Below are positions 16,910-23,924 of a DNA stretch of 33,191 bases, piece by piece. A program made the position numbers and the translations under genes. A model generated the notes under the pieces. That model did no database searches. It had not been told where the DNA came from and worked only from the letters and a program-made list of their open reading frames with translations. The stretch lies in assembly GCA_030680085.1 (NCBI GenBank), contig JAUXWU010000017.1, forward strand, positions 1 to 33,191, read 5' to 3'. The stretch comes from Rhodocyclaceae bacterium (lineage in GTDB: Bacteria > Pseudomonadota > Gammaproteobacteria > Burkholderiales > Rhodocyclaceae). How positions within the stretch are numbered: position 1 is the stretch's first letter; each line of letters begins with the position of its first letter.

Positions 16910-16937
16910 GGCCCCTTTAATTCGGCCCCTTTAATTC
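16910..16937. repeat. 14-base tandem duplication
   Basis: GGCCCCTTTAATTC is present twice head to tail (16910-16923, 16924-16937) between the protease stop and the terminator. Function not apparent. Confidence 0.85.
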
Positions 16938-16942
16938 CAACA

Positions 16943-16970
16943 AAAACGGCCACCCGAAGGTGGCCGTTTT
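16943..16970. terminator. Bidirectional terminator between YgjP-like gene and porin
   Basis: Perfect 12-base arms AAAACGGCCACC (16943-16954) and GGTGGCCGTTTT (16959-16970) with a CGAA tetraloop. It separates convergent genes and has A/T ends for both directions. Confidence 0.9.
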
Positions 16971-16993
16971 AGCTTCAGATCGACGGGAGTCGA

Positions 16994-18313
16994 TTAGAAG
17001 GTGTGACGGATGCCGAAATTGATGATTTGCGGATCGGCGCCGGCGAAGACTGCGCCGTTGCCAGCGCCTTGCAGGTTGGTGCTGGTAACGCCAAAGTCAT
17101 AGGAGGCGTTGTTGCCGTTGCTGATCTTCGAATACTGGCCGTAGGCTTGCGTGCGCTTGCTGAAGTCGTAGCCGTAACGCAGCGACAGCATCTTGGCTCC
17201 CGAGCCGGTGTTGTTATTGATACCTACAACTGCACGGCTGCCGAGGCCAACGCTGTTGTCGCCGGCCTTGGCGTAGGCGAAGCTGACGTTGTTGGCGCCC
17301 ATCTTGTGCGCGAGGCCCAGATACCAGGCGTTGCGCTTGTTGGTGACGTCGCCGGTGATGCCCGCAGCCGCGCCGTCAGCCAGGTTGCTCTTGACGGTAT
17401 CCCACATGAAGCTCGCCGTGGTGTCGCCGAAAACATAGCGGGCAGCCAGCAACTGGGCCTTGTGCTTCTCTGCGCCGCTGAGATCGAGAGCGGTCATGGT
17501 TGCCGCAGTCTGCCCGGTGCCGAAGTCCTTGATGTTCAGGAAAGAGTAGCTGACCGACAGCGGGCCCATGTCATAGTGCAGGGCCAGGTTCCAGGCGCTG
17601 GGGTTACGGCTGGGACGAGTAGCGGCGGTTGCGGTGTTGTCCTCGTTTTCACCGGGGACAAAGGCAAGCACGCCGTTGAGGCCGGAGAATTTCGGCGAGA
17701 TGTAGGCAATCGCGCTGTGGCGGCCAATCACGCCGACGTTGTTGGCGAGGGTACCAGTGTTGCCGAAAGTATGAGCAGTCGTTCCGGCAGCGCCGATACC
17801 GTTGTAAATCGAACCCGTGTTAACCCGGCCGATGATGTTCAGCGAACCGCCGGCGCCGGCGGCACCCGGCATCACGTCGAACTTTGCGCCGGTGGAACGA
17901 TGGGGGGAGGACAGCCAGCCGATGGCGACCGTGCCAAAACCGCCGGCCAGGCCGACGAAGGTGTCGCGGTTGCCCAGGCCGTTGGGGCGGACGTTGCCGG
18001 CGGCGCCGCCGACGGCGTTGTTGCCGCTGGTAATGTCGAGTTCATTTTCGAACTGGAACACGGCCTTCAGGCCTTGGCCCAAATCTTCAGAGCCGCGGAA
18101 GCCGATCAACGAGGCATTCGCCGCCACACGGTTCTTGCTGGCGAAGCTGTTTACGGTTTGTGCTCCCGCTACGATAGCGCCGCCGTTGCCGCCGCTGCCC
18201 TTGGTCATTTCAAACGAGCCGTCGGCAACGCCGTAGATCGTCACATTGGTCTGCGCAAACGCAGCGCCGGACACCAGCCCAGCAACAGCCAGAGCGATAA
18301 TTTTCTTTTGCAT
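16994..18313 (-). CDS. Gram-negative general porin (betaproteobacterial type)
   Basis: Trimeric 16-strand outer-membrane channel for small hydrophilic solutes. The 439-residue precursor has a signal peptide MQKKIIALAVAGLVSGAAFA cleaved before QTNVTIYG, the usual mature start VTIYGVADGSFE, the FRGSEDLGQGLKAVFQFENE segment of loop/strand 3-4, and the C-terminal phenylalanine (FGIRHTF) recognised by the BAM complex. The ribosome binding site AAAGG lies inside a 14-base palindrome at 18320-18333. Single gene, ended by the terminator at 16943-16970. Substrate preference cannot be read from the sequence. Confidence 0.95.
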   Translation of the reverse strand: MQKKIIALAVAGLVSGAAFAQTNVTIYGVADGSFEMTKGSGGNGGAIVAGAQTVNSFASKNRVAANASLIGFRGSEDLGQGLKAVFQFENELDITSGNNAVGGAAGNVRPNGLGNRDTFVGLAGGFGTVAIGWLSSPHRSTGAKFDVMPGAAGAGGSLNIIGRVNTGSIYNGIGAAGTTAHTFGNTGTLANNVGVIGRHSAIAYISPKFSGLNGVLAFVPGENEDNTATAATRPSRNPSAWNLALHYDMGPLSVSYSFLNIKDFGTGQTAATMTALDLSGAEKHKAQLLAARYVFGDTTASFMWDTVKSNLADGAAAGITGDVTNKRNAWYLGLAHKMGANNVSFAYAKAGDNSVGLGSRAVVGINNNTGSGAKMLSLRYGYDFSKRTQAYGQYSKISNGNNASYDFGVTSTNLQGAGNGAVFAGADPQIINFGIRHTF

Positions 18314-18537
18314 GGTTATACCTTTCGAAAGGTTGGATAGAAAAATCCCTGACGGGATAGGTCGAAAGGTAGTGGGTGGCGCCCCGCCCGGTACACCGGC
18401 GGGCGGATTGCGGGAAAATCGTTACAGCGGGGTCGGGTTTATCGGGAATGGTTGTTGCGCGAGAACAACGTTCCGGGATGAACTGGCTCATGCGCCGCTT
18501 GCCAATCGTCCGGTAAAGCCGTTTGCCGCGCACCTGG
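18314..18537. promoter_or_regulatory. Porin upstream region with inverted repeats
   Basis: No gene seen. The region between the porin start and the upstream toxin gene holds ACCTTTC-GAAAGGT (18320-18333) over the porin ribosome binding site, a GC-rich imperfect hairpin around 18384-18406, and an imperfect inverted repeat with arms GTTGTT (18451-18456) and AACAAC (18464-18469) plus flanking GGAA/TTCC. The last may end the TA transcript. I could not pick a convincing porin promoter. Confidence 0.45.
18320..18333 (-). promoter_or_regulatory. Palindrome enclosing the porin ribosome binding site
   Basis: ACCTTTCGAAAGGT is a perfect 14-base palindrome. Its AAAGG is the only Shine-Dalgarno candidate for the porin ATG at 18313, so pairing in the leader RNA, or two leaders pairing, could mask it. 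Regulatory effect is inference. Confidence 0.5.
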
Positions 18538-18807
18538 TCAACGGTACACTTCGCGTCGGTTGCCAATTTTCACAACGATGATGCGCAAAGCGCCGTCCTC
18601 GATGCTGCTGATGATTCGATAGTCGCCAACGCGGTACTTCCAGAACTCGCCCAGCCTGGAGCCTTTGAGAGCTTCGCCAATGCTGCGCGGGTCGTCCAGT
18701 ACGGCAACGCGGCCATGCAAAAACGTCAGAATGCGCCGAGCCATCTGTGGGTCGAGCTGTTTAAGGTTCTTGCGCGCCAAGTCGGATAGCTCAACCTTCC
18801 ATGCCAT
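18538..18807 (-). CDS. RelE/ParE family toxin
   Basis: Predicted type II toxin of the RelE/ParE fold, acting on ribosome-bound mRNA or on gyrase. The 89-residue protein shows the family layout: MAWKVELSDLARKNLKQLDPQMARRILTFL helices followed by beta strands FWKYRVGDYRIISSIEDG and the C-terminal basic strand VVKIGNRREVYR. The GDYRII and HRREVY-like ends match the RelE branch more than ParE. It overlaps the antitoxin gene by 17 bases and is second in the operon, the usual order. The ribosomal target is assumed from family resemblance. Confidence 0.9.
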   Translation of the reverse strand: MAWKVELSDLARKNLKQLDPQMARRILTFLHGRVAVLDDPRSIGEALKGSRLGEFWKYRVGDYRIISSIEDGALRIIVVKIGNRREVYR

Positions 18808-19018
18808 AGCGTTTCATAACCTCGTCGAGCGATACGGTTTTTGATTTCCCCGCGCGGATCGCTTCAAGCTCGCGCTCTGCCAGATACAAGTCTTCCAGGT
18901 CGTCGATGTGTTCGCGGATAGCTTCGATCATGTAAAAGGTCTTGCTGCGCCCGGTGAGTTGCGCCAAATTTTGCAGGCGGCTTGAAATGTCGTCTGGTAG
19001 TCGCAGGGATGTGGCCAT
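18791..19018 (-). CDS. Ribbon-helix-helix antitoxin (RelB/DinJ-like)
   Basis: DNA-binding antitoxin that neutralises the RelE-like toxin and represses the operon. The 75-residue protein begins with an RHH fold: strand ATSLRLPDD, helix ISSRLQNLAQLTG, RSKTFYMIEAIREHIDDLED, followed by an acidic/basic toxin-wrapping tail (LAERELEAIRAGKSKTVSLDEVMKRYGMEG). A strong Shine-Dalgarno (AAGGAGG) precedes the ATG and a 16-base palindrome lies 21 bases upstream, a fitting operator. Base composition and isolation from the surrounding housekeeping genes suggest an acquired module. Confidence 0.9.
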   Translation of the reverse strand: MATSLRLPDDISSRLQNLAQLTGRSKTFYMIEAIREHIDDLEDLYLAERELEAIRAGKSKTVSLDEVMKRYGMEG

Positions 19019-19038
19019 GATGCCCTCCTTTTCTCGGT

Positions 19039-19054
19039 GAGATACGAGTATCTC
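19039..19054. promoter_or_regulatory. Operator-like palindrome upstream of the RHH antitoxin
   Basis: GAGATAC-GA-GTATCTC: perfect 7-base arms with a 2-base centre, 21-36 bases before the antitoxin start. Position and symmetry fit binding by the RHH dimer; this is inference. Confidence 0.6.
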
Positions 19055-19287
19055 GCAAAGCGAAACAAAGTGCTATCGACTCATGCCGGGTGTGTTGTCG
19101 CGCTCGATCTTCCGCGCCTTCTCCTGCACCTTTTGAACTTGCTCCATTCTTACACCGCTTCGCCAGGAAATTTAACCTACTTGCAAAAGTTACCAACTCC
19201 AAGAAAAAGTGGAGGCTCCCCCTTTTTCACAATCAACAACCCGGACACCGGCCTACGCCGGCGTGACGGACTTGGTCAGTGCTTCCG
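19055..19287. other. Spacer between the two toxin-antitoxin modules
   Basis: No coding region is supported. Contains a terminator-like imperfect hairpin at about 19203-19228 (AAAAAG stems with CTTTTT, plus GGAG/CTCC) and a REP-like element at 19241-19269, both suitably placed downstream of the HTH gene of the second module. Confidence 0.5.
19241..19269. repeat. REP-like palindromic element
   Basis: CCGGACACCGGC then CTAC then GCCGGCGTGACGG resembles the widespread CACCCCGGC...GCCGGGGTGACGG extragenic palindromes of proteobacteria, which in one frame read TPAYAGVTD. Single copy here. Confidence 0.55.
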
Positions 19288-19653
19288 CTAGGCAGCCTGC
19301 TTCAAGAGCGGCCAGCGTATGTCGATTTCATCCCATGGCACGAAGACGCGGACCGCTTCGTCTTTGTCAATCGCCAGCCATGCCATCAGGGTTGTGACGT
19401 CCTTGTGGACGTTGCGGTAGTGGCGATTCAGACGTTTGGCGAGCGCATAGATCGTCAGCGGCCCGGACGCTTTCAGAAATTCCACCAGCTCCCAGCGCTT
19501 GGGCGTGAACACCGCGCCGAACTGGGCCATGGTCTCGAAACCGACTTCGCACAGCGGCGCCACAATCTCGCCTGCGTCAATCTGTCGGGCATGCGCCAGC
19601 GACCGGGCCTTCATGGCCGCGAATGGCTCGGCCACGCAAATTTCCAGATTCAT
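19288..19653 (-). CDS. HVO_A0114-like winged-helix DNA-binding protein, probable antitoxin
   Basis: A 121-residue protein whose second half is a winged helix: KRWELVEFLKASGPLTIYALAKRL (about 52-75), recognition helix NRHYRNVHKDVTTLMAWLAI (about 76-95), wing DEAVRVFVPWDEIDIRW. This resembles the HVO_A0114 family of putative DNA-binding proteins often encoded directly after TumE-type (DUF6516) toxins. It overlaps the upstream ORF by 4 bases (ATGA). Role as antitoxin and autoregulator is inferred from family and position. Confidence 0.8.
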   Translation of the reverse strand: MNLEICVAEPFAAMKARSLAHARQIDAGEIVAPLCEVGFETMAQFGAVFTPKRWELVEFLKASGPLTIYALAKRLNRHYRNVHKDVTTLMAWLAIDKDEAVRVFVPWDEIDIRWPLLKQAA

Positions 19654-19934
19654 CCTTCACCTCCTTGTTCCGTCACGACCCGCCAAAAGTCGGCGAGCAG
19701 CGTCTCTACATCGACAAACGTGCAGGGCGTTTCCCTATCCCCGGCGTGCCGATGGCCGCCCTTGCCGCGTTCGTTGTCGAAACCGACGAGCCGCTTGCCA
19801 GCCACCACGAAGACCAACCGGTATTTGTAGTGGTGCGCACACGGCGGCACTGGATCGGGCACACGCCAGATATTGATTTCCACCACGCCGCCAGCATGCG
19901 CGCGCTTGATGCGCTGGATCGGTATCGCCACCAT
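19650..19934 (-). CDS. TumE-like (DUF6516) putative toxin
   Basis: Small protein resembling the DUF6516/TumE toxin family: EINIWRVPDPVPPCAHHYKYRLVFV, then KRLVGFDNERGKGGHRH, then VETLLADFW near the C-terminus. I chose ATG 19934 (94 residues) because family members start about 12-15 residues before the GG.VEI strand; upstream in-frame ATGs at 19994, 20009 and 20033 would give up to 127 residues, and none has a clear ribosome binding site. The toxin gene precedes its partner, opposite to the RHH/RelE module but usual for this family. Biochemical activity is not established from sequence. Confidence 0.75.
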   Translation of the reverse strand: MVAIPIQRIKRAHAGGVVEINIWRVPDPVPPCAHHYKYRLVFVVAGKRLVGFDNERGKGGHRHAGDRETPCTFVDVETLLADFWRVVTEQGGEG

Positions 19935-20012
19935 GAGGGCATGGCGCCCAACTATATGGGGCGTGTCAAGCCATCTATTGCAGACAGCGATCATTGCATC
20001 ATCTGGCATGGC

Positions 20013-20030
20013 TGTCTCAATAAAGAGACA
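20013..20030. promoter_or_regulatory. Palindrome upstream of the TumE-like module
   Basis: TGTCTC and GAGACA (6-base arms) around AATAAA. It lies upstream of the short toxin start and over the longest alternative starts, so it may be the operator of this module. Inference only. Confidence 0.4.
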
Positions 20031-20128
20031 CATTTAACGACATGACATTTTGTTCCGCAGGATATCGTCACATTGCTCCTTCTTTCCGCGCGTTGTCGGC
20101 TTGTATCGGCAATATTTGTCTTTTCCAC

Positions 20129-21571
20129 ATGACTCATGTCGCCATGGCTTCTCGCACTCTGCTGCCACTGATCAAGCGCGCCAAGAACGGCGATGTGGAT
20201 GCCCAGTTGAGCCTGGGGCGTCACTATCTGGCGGGCGGCCAGGGGGTGGCGCGCAATCTGGCGGCGGCGGCTGGCTGGCTGGCGCGGGCTTTCGCGGCGG
20301 GTAACACCGAGGCGGGTCGGTTGCTGGCCGAGGAGACGCCGGCGGCCTTGTGCGAGGACGCGGCGCTGTACATGCGCGCCTGCCAGCAGGCGGCCGCTGC
20401 CGGGTCGGCGCGGGCGCTGGCGGCGCTGGCGGCTTTACGCGAGGCGACGGGCGCTGTGGCGGGCGATGCGGTACTCGATGACTGGCTGGCCGCGGCGCGG
20501 GCGGGCGATCTGCCCGCCTGCCGCCGGGTGGGCGAATTGTTGCTGGCGGCGGGCGATGCGGACGGGGCGCGGCCTTGGCTGAGCGCCGCGGCCGAGGGCG
20601 GCGATGGCCCGGCGGCGGCCATGCTAACCGATCTGCTCTGGCGCACGGGCGACCCGGCGGCAGGCGCCTGGCTGGAAAAAACTGCGGCGACGGGCGATGT
20701 CGAGGCGATGTTTCGCCTCGGCGCTCTGCTGGCCGACGCCACGGGCGCCACTGCGGCAGGAGCGCACAAACAAGGGGCGGCCTGGCTGAAACGCGCGGCG
20801 GGACTGGGGCATGGCCGGGCGATGCGGCGGCTGGCCGCCATGTATGTGAATATCATAGCCGAAGGGGGCGGAGGGGGCTTGCGTGCCGATCCGGGCCGGG
20901 CGATTCCGCTCCTGGAACGCGCGGCGGCGACCGGGGTGGTGGAGGCCTGGTGGGATCTGGCGCGCATTTACGATTTGCCGCGTTTTGCGGGGCGCGACCC
21001 GCGCCGGGCGCGCGAGTGCCTGGAGCGGGCGGCGCGGGAGCAGGTGGCCCCGGCGCAACTGGCCTTGGGGCTTCGGCTGGCGGCGCGTGAAAAAGATTTG
21101 ACGGCCTGGCTGGCCGCCGGACGCTGGCTGGCGCTGGCGCTGGAAGCGGGCGAAACGGACGCCACCGATGCGTTGGCCGGGATTGCCGATAGCGCGACGG
21201 CAGCGTCGACTGACGCAACGGCGACGGCGCTGGCGGCGGTGCGCGGCGTCAGCCCGCTGGTGGCGGCGCGGCTTGGGCTGGCCAGCGAATTCGCGCTGAC
21301 GGAACGCGAGGCCCTGTGCCTCGACATGACGCGCGCCGACCAGGGGTGGTGCCTACTGGCCGATGTCTCGGCGCATTTCCGTTACAAGCCCTGGCGTCTG
21401 ATTCACGTCGAGCGCGCCAGCCAGCGGGCGGCGCTGGCGGAGGCCGCCGCAGTTTGCCGCGACAGCAAACTCGCCGCCAATGATCTGGCCGGCGAACTGC
21501 GCGCCCGTTCGCGGCGCCTGGCGCGTCTGCTGGATAACCTGACGATAGACGCGGCGCTGTTTTTTCGTTGA
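20129..21571 (+). CDS. Sel1/TPR-like repeat protein
   Basis: A 480-residue alanine-rich helical repeat protein, function unknown. Sel1-type units of about 36-40 residues can be seen: AQLSLGRHYLAGGQGVARN followed by AAGWLARAFAAGNTEAGRLLA near the start, AMFRLGALLADATG with AAWLKRAAGLGHGRAMRRLAAMYV in the middle, and IPLLERAAATGVVEAWWDLARIY, then ARECLERAAREQVAPAQLALGLRLA. Such proteins act as scaffolds for protein complexes. No signal peptide is obvious. The frame is open from 20042; ATG 20129 or 20144 are the plausible starts, both with weak ribosome binding sites. Very high GC, unlike the adjacent TA islet. It converges on maeB with a 12-base gap and no terminator. Confidence 0.75.
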   Translation: MTHVAMASRTLLPLIKRAKNGDVDAQLSLGRHYLAGGQGVARNLAAAAGWLARAFAAGNTEAGRLLAEETPAALCEDAALYMRACQQAAAAGSARALAALAALREATGAVAGDAVLDDWLAAARAGDLPACRRVGELLLAAGDADGARPWLSAAAEGGDGPAAAMLTDLLWRTGDPAAGAWLEKTAATGDVEAMFRLGALLADATGATAAGAHKQGAAWLKRAAGLGHGRAMRRLAAMYVNIIAEGGGGGLRADPGRAIPLLERAAATGVVEAWWDLARIYDLPRFAGRDPRRARECLERAAREQVAPAQLALGLRLAAREKDLTAWLAAGRWLALALEAGETDATDALAGIADSATAASTDATATALAAVRGVSPLVAARLGLASEFALTEREALCLDMTRADQGWCLLADVSAHFRYKPWRLIHVERASQRAALAEAAAVCRDSKLAANDLAGELRARSRRLARLLDNLTIDAALFFR

Positions 21572-21583
21572 GTAAACGCTGCG

Positions 21584-23872
21584 TCAGTGATTTGCATCCA
21601 CCACCGCCAGCGCGGTCATATTGACCAGCCGTCGCACGGTGGCGGTCGCCGTGAGGATGTGCACGGGCCGGGCGGCGCCCAGCAGGATCGGGCCGACGGT
21701 GATGCCTTCGCCGTTGGTTTCCTTCAGCAAATTAAAGGCGATGTTGGCGGCGTCGACGTTGGGCATGATGAGCAGGTTGGCCTCGCCCTTGAGCCGGCTG
21801 TCGGGGTAGAGGCGGACTCGAATGTCCTCGTTCAGCGCGGTGTCGCCGTGCATCTCGCCGTCGACTTCCAGGTCGGGGGCGCGCGCGGTGATGATTTCCA
21901 GCGCGCGGCTCATCTTGTCGGCCGATGCCGAGCGCACGCTGCCGAAGTTGGAGTGCGACAGGAGCGCCACTTTGGGGAGGACGCCAAAGCGGCGCACTTC
22001 CTCGGCGGCCAGTAGTGTCAGATCGGCGAGCAGTTCGGCGTCGGGGTCGGCGTTGACGTAGGTGTCGCAGATGAACAGCGTATGGCGCGGCAAGAGCAGC
22101 AGGTTCATCGCCGCGAAGCAGCGCGCGCCGGCTTTCAGGCCGATGACATCCTGCACATGGCGTAGATGCTGGGCGTGGCGGCCGACGGTACCGCACAGCA
22201 TGGCGTCGACGTCGCCGCGCCGCAGCAGCATTGCGCCGATCAGCGTGGGGTCGGAACGCAGGGCCTGTTTGGCCATCTCGGGCGTGATGCCCTGACGGCC
22301 CATCAGTTGGTGATATTCCGCCCATAGGTCGCGGTAACGCGGGTCGGACAGCGGATTGACGACTTCGAAATCGACGCCGGCGCGGATGCGCAAACCGGCG
22401 CGCAGCAGACGATGCTCGATGACTTCCGGGCGGCCGATCAGCACGGGATGGGCGAGTCCTTCGTCCTTCACCGCCTGCACCGCGCGCAGCACGCGCTCGT
22501 CCTCGCCTTCGCAGTAAATGACGCGGCGCGGGGCCTCCTTGGCGGCGGCGAACACCGGCTTCATGACAAAGCCGGAGTGGTAAACGAAATTGTTGAGCCG
22601 TTCGCGATAGGCCGCCAGATCGGCAATCGGCCGGCTGGCGACGCCGGAGTCGGCGGCCGCCTGCGCCACGGCCGGCGCGATTTTGACGATCAGGCGCGGG
22701 TCGAAGGGTTTGGGGATCAGATATTCCGGGCCGAAGGCGGGGGCCTCGCCGCCGTAGGCCAGCGCCACCACGTCGGAGGTTTCGGCCTGCGCCAGTTCGG
22801 CAATGGCACGCACGGCGGCGAGCTTCATCTGTTCGGTGATGGTGGAGGCGCCCGCATCGAGCGCACCGCGGAAGATGAAGGGAAAACACAGTACGTTGTT
22901 GACCTGGTTCGGGTAGTCCGAACGGCCGGTGGCGATGATGGCGTCATCGCGCACCGCGCGCACCGCCTCGGGCATGATTTCTGGCGTCGGGTTGGCGAGC
23001 GCCAGGATCAGCGGCTGGGGTGCCATTCGCGCCGCCATCTCCGACTTCAGCACGCCACCGGCCGACAGGCCGAGGAAGATGTCGGCGCCGCCGATCACTT
23101 CGCCCAGCGTGCGGGCGTCGGTCGGCTGGGCGTAACGCGCCTTGATCGGGTCCATGTCCTCGACACGCCCCGCATACACCACGCCCTTGAGGTCGGTGAC
23201 CCAGATGTTCTCGATGCGCACACCAAGATTCACCAGCAGGTCGAGACAGGCCAGCGCGGCGGCGCCGGCGCCGGAGGTGACGAGCTTCACTTCACCGATC
23301 TGCTTGCCGACCAGCTTGAGGCCATTGAGAATCGCCGCGCCGACGACGATGGCGGTGCCATGCTGGTCGTCGTGAAAGACCGGGATCTTCATCCTTTCAC
23401 GCAGCTTCGCCTCGATATAGAAGCATTCGGGCGCCTTGATGTCTTCCAGGTTGATGCCGCCAAAGGTCGGCTCCATCGCCGCGATGATGTCGATCAGCTT
23501 GTCGGCGTCGGGCTCGTCCAGTTCGATGTCGAACACGTCGATGCCGGCGAATTTCTGGAACAGCACGGCCTTGCCTTCCATCACCGGCTTGGCGGCAAGC
23601 GGGCCGATGTTGCCCAGGCCGAGCACGGCCGTGCCATTGGTAATGACGCCGACCAGATTGGCGCGGGAGGTCAGGCGACTGGCTTCGCGCGGATCGGCGA
23701 CGATGGCGTTGCAGGCGGCGGCGACCCCCGGCGAGTAGGCGAGCGCCAGATCGCGCTGGTTGGTCAGGCTCTTGGTGGGCGTGACGGAGATTTTCCCCGG
23801 GGTGGGGCTGGCGTGGTATTCGAGGGCGGCGGCGGTGAGATCAATGCCGGGGTCGTTGTCTTCCGAGCTCAT
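21584..23872 (-). CDS. maeB: NADP-dependent malic enzyme, MaeB-type fusion with phosphotransacetylase domain
   Basis: Converts malate to pyruvate and CO2 with reduction of NADP, linking the TCA cycle to gluconeogenesis and NADPH supply. The 762-residue protein is full length for the multimodular form: malic enzyme N-domain (YSPGVAAAC near 46-54, [23 protein letters not shown]), NAD(P)-binding domain ([16 protein letters not shown] near 200), and a C-terminal phosphotransacetylase-like domain from about 430 ([30 protein letters not shown]) that is usually regulatory and binds acetyl-CoA. It starts 52 bases after uvrD on the same strand. Confidence 0.95.
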   Translation of the reverse strand: MSSEDNDPGIDLTAAALEYHASPTPGKISVTPTKSLTNQRDLALAYSPGVAAACNAIVADPREASRLTSRANLVGVITNGTAVLGLGNIGPLAAKPVMEGKAVLFQKFAGIDVFDIELDEPDADKLIDIIAAMEPTFGGINLEDIKAPECFYIEAKLRERMKIPVFHDDQHGTAIVVGAAILNGLKLVGKQIGEVKLVTSGAGAAALACLDLLVNLGVRIENIWVTDLKGVVYAGRVEDMDPIKARYAQPTDARTLGEVIGGADIFLGLSAGGVLKSEMAARMAPQPLILALANPTPEIMPEAVRAVRDDAIIATGRSDYPNQVNNVLCFPFIFRGALDAGASTITEQMKLAAVRAIAELAQAETSDVVALAYGGEAPAFGPEYLIPKPFDPRLIVKIAPAVAQAAADSGVASRPIADLAAYRERLNNFVYHSGFVMKPVFAAAKEAPRRVIYCEGEDERVLRAVQAVKDEGLAHPVLIGRPEVIEHRLLRAGLRIRAGVDFEVVNPLSDPRYRDLWAEYHQLMGRQGITPEMAKQALRSDPTLIGAMLLRRGDVDAMLCGTVGRHAQHLRHVQDVIGLKAGARCFAAMNLLLLPRHTLFICDTYVNADPDAELLADLTLLAAEEVRRFGVLPKVALLSHSNFGSVRSASADKMSRALEIITARAPDLEVDGEMHGDTALNEDIRVRLYPDSRLKGEANLLIMPNVDAANIAFNLLKETNGEGITVGPILLGAARPVHILTATATVRRLVNMTALAVVDANH

Positions 23873-23924
23873 GGGATCAATGGGTTCAATGGTAAAGACA
23901 CAATCCTACTCTGCGCCACCGCGC

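Noticed and set aside
17003-18340. 445-residue plus-strand ORF opposite the porin
   Set aside because: Antisense shadow of the porin; no recognisable domain.
19683-19698. Possible ninth copy of the dispersed motif in the TumE-like gene
   Set aside because: It shares CGCCGACTTTTGGCG with the lnt copy, but the GCCGTC half and the AGCG are missing; it may be chance or a half-site.
21571-21584. Terminator between the Sel1 gene and maeB
   Set aside because: The 12-base gap has no inverted repeat.
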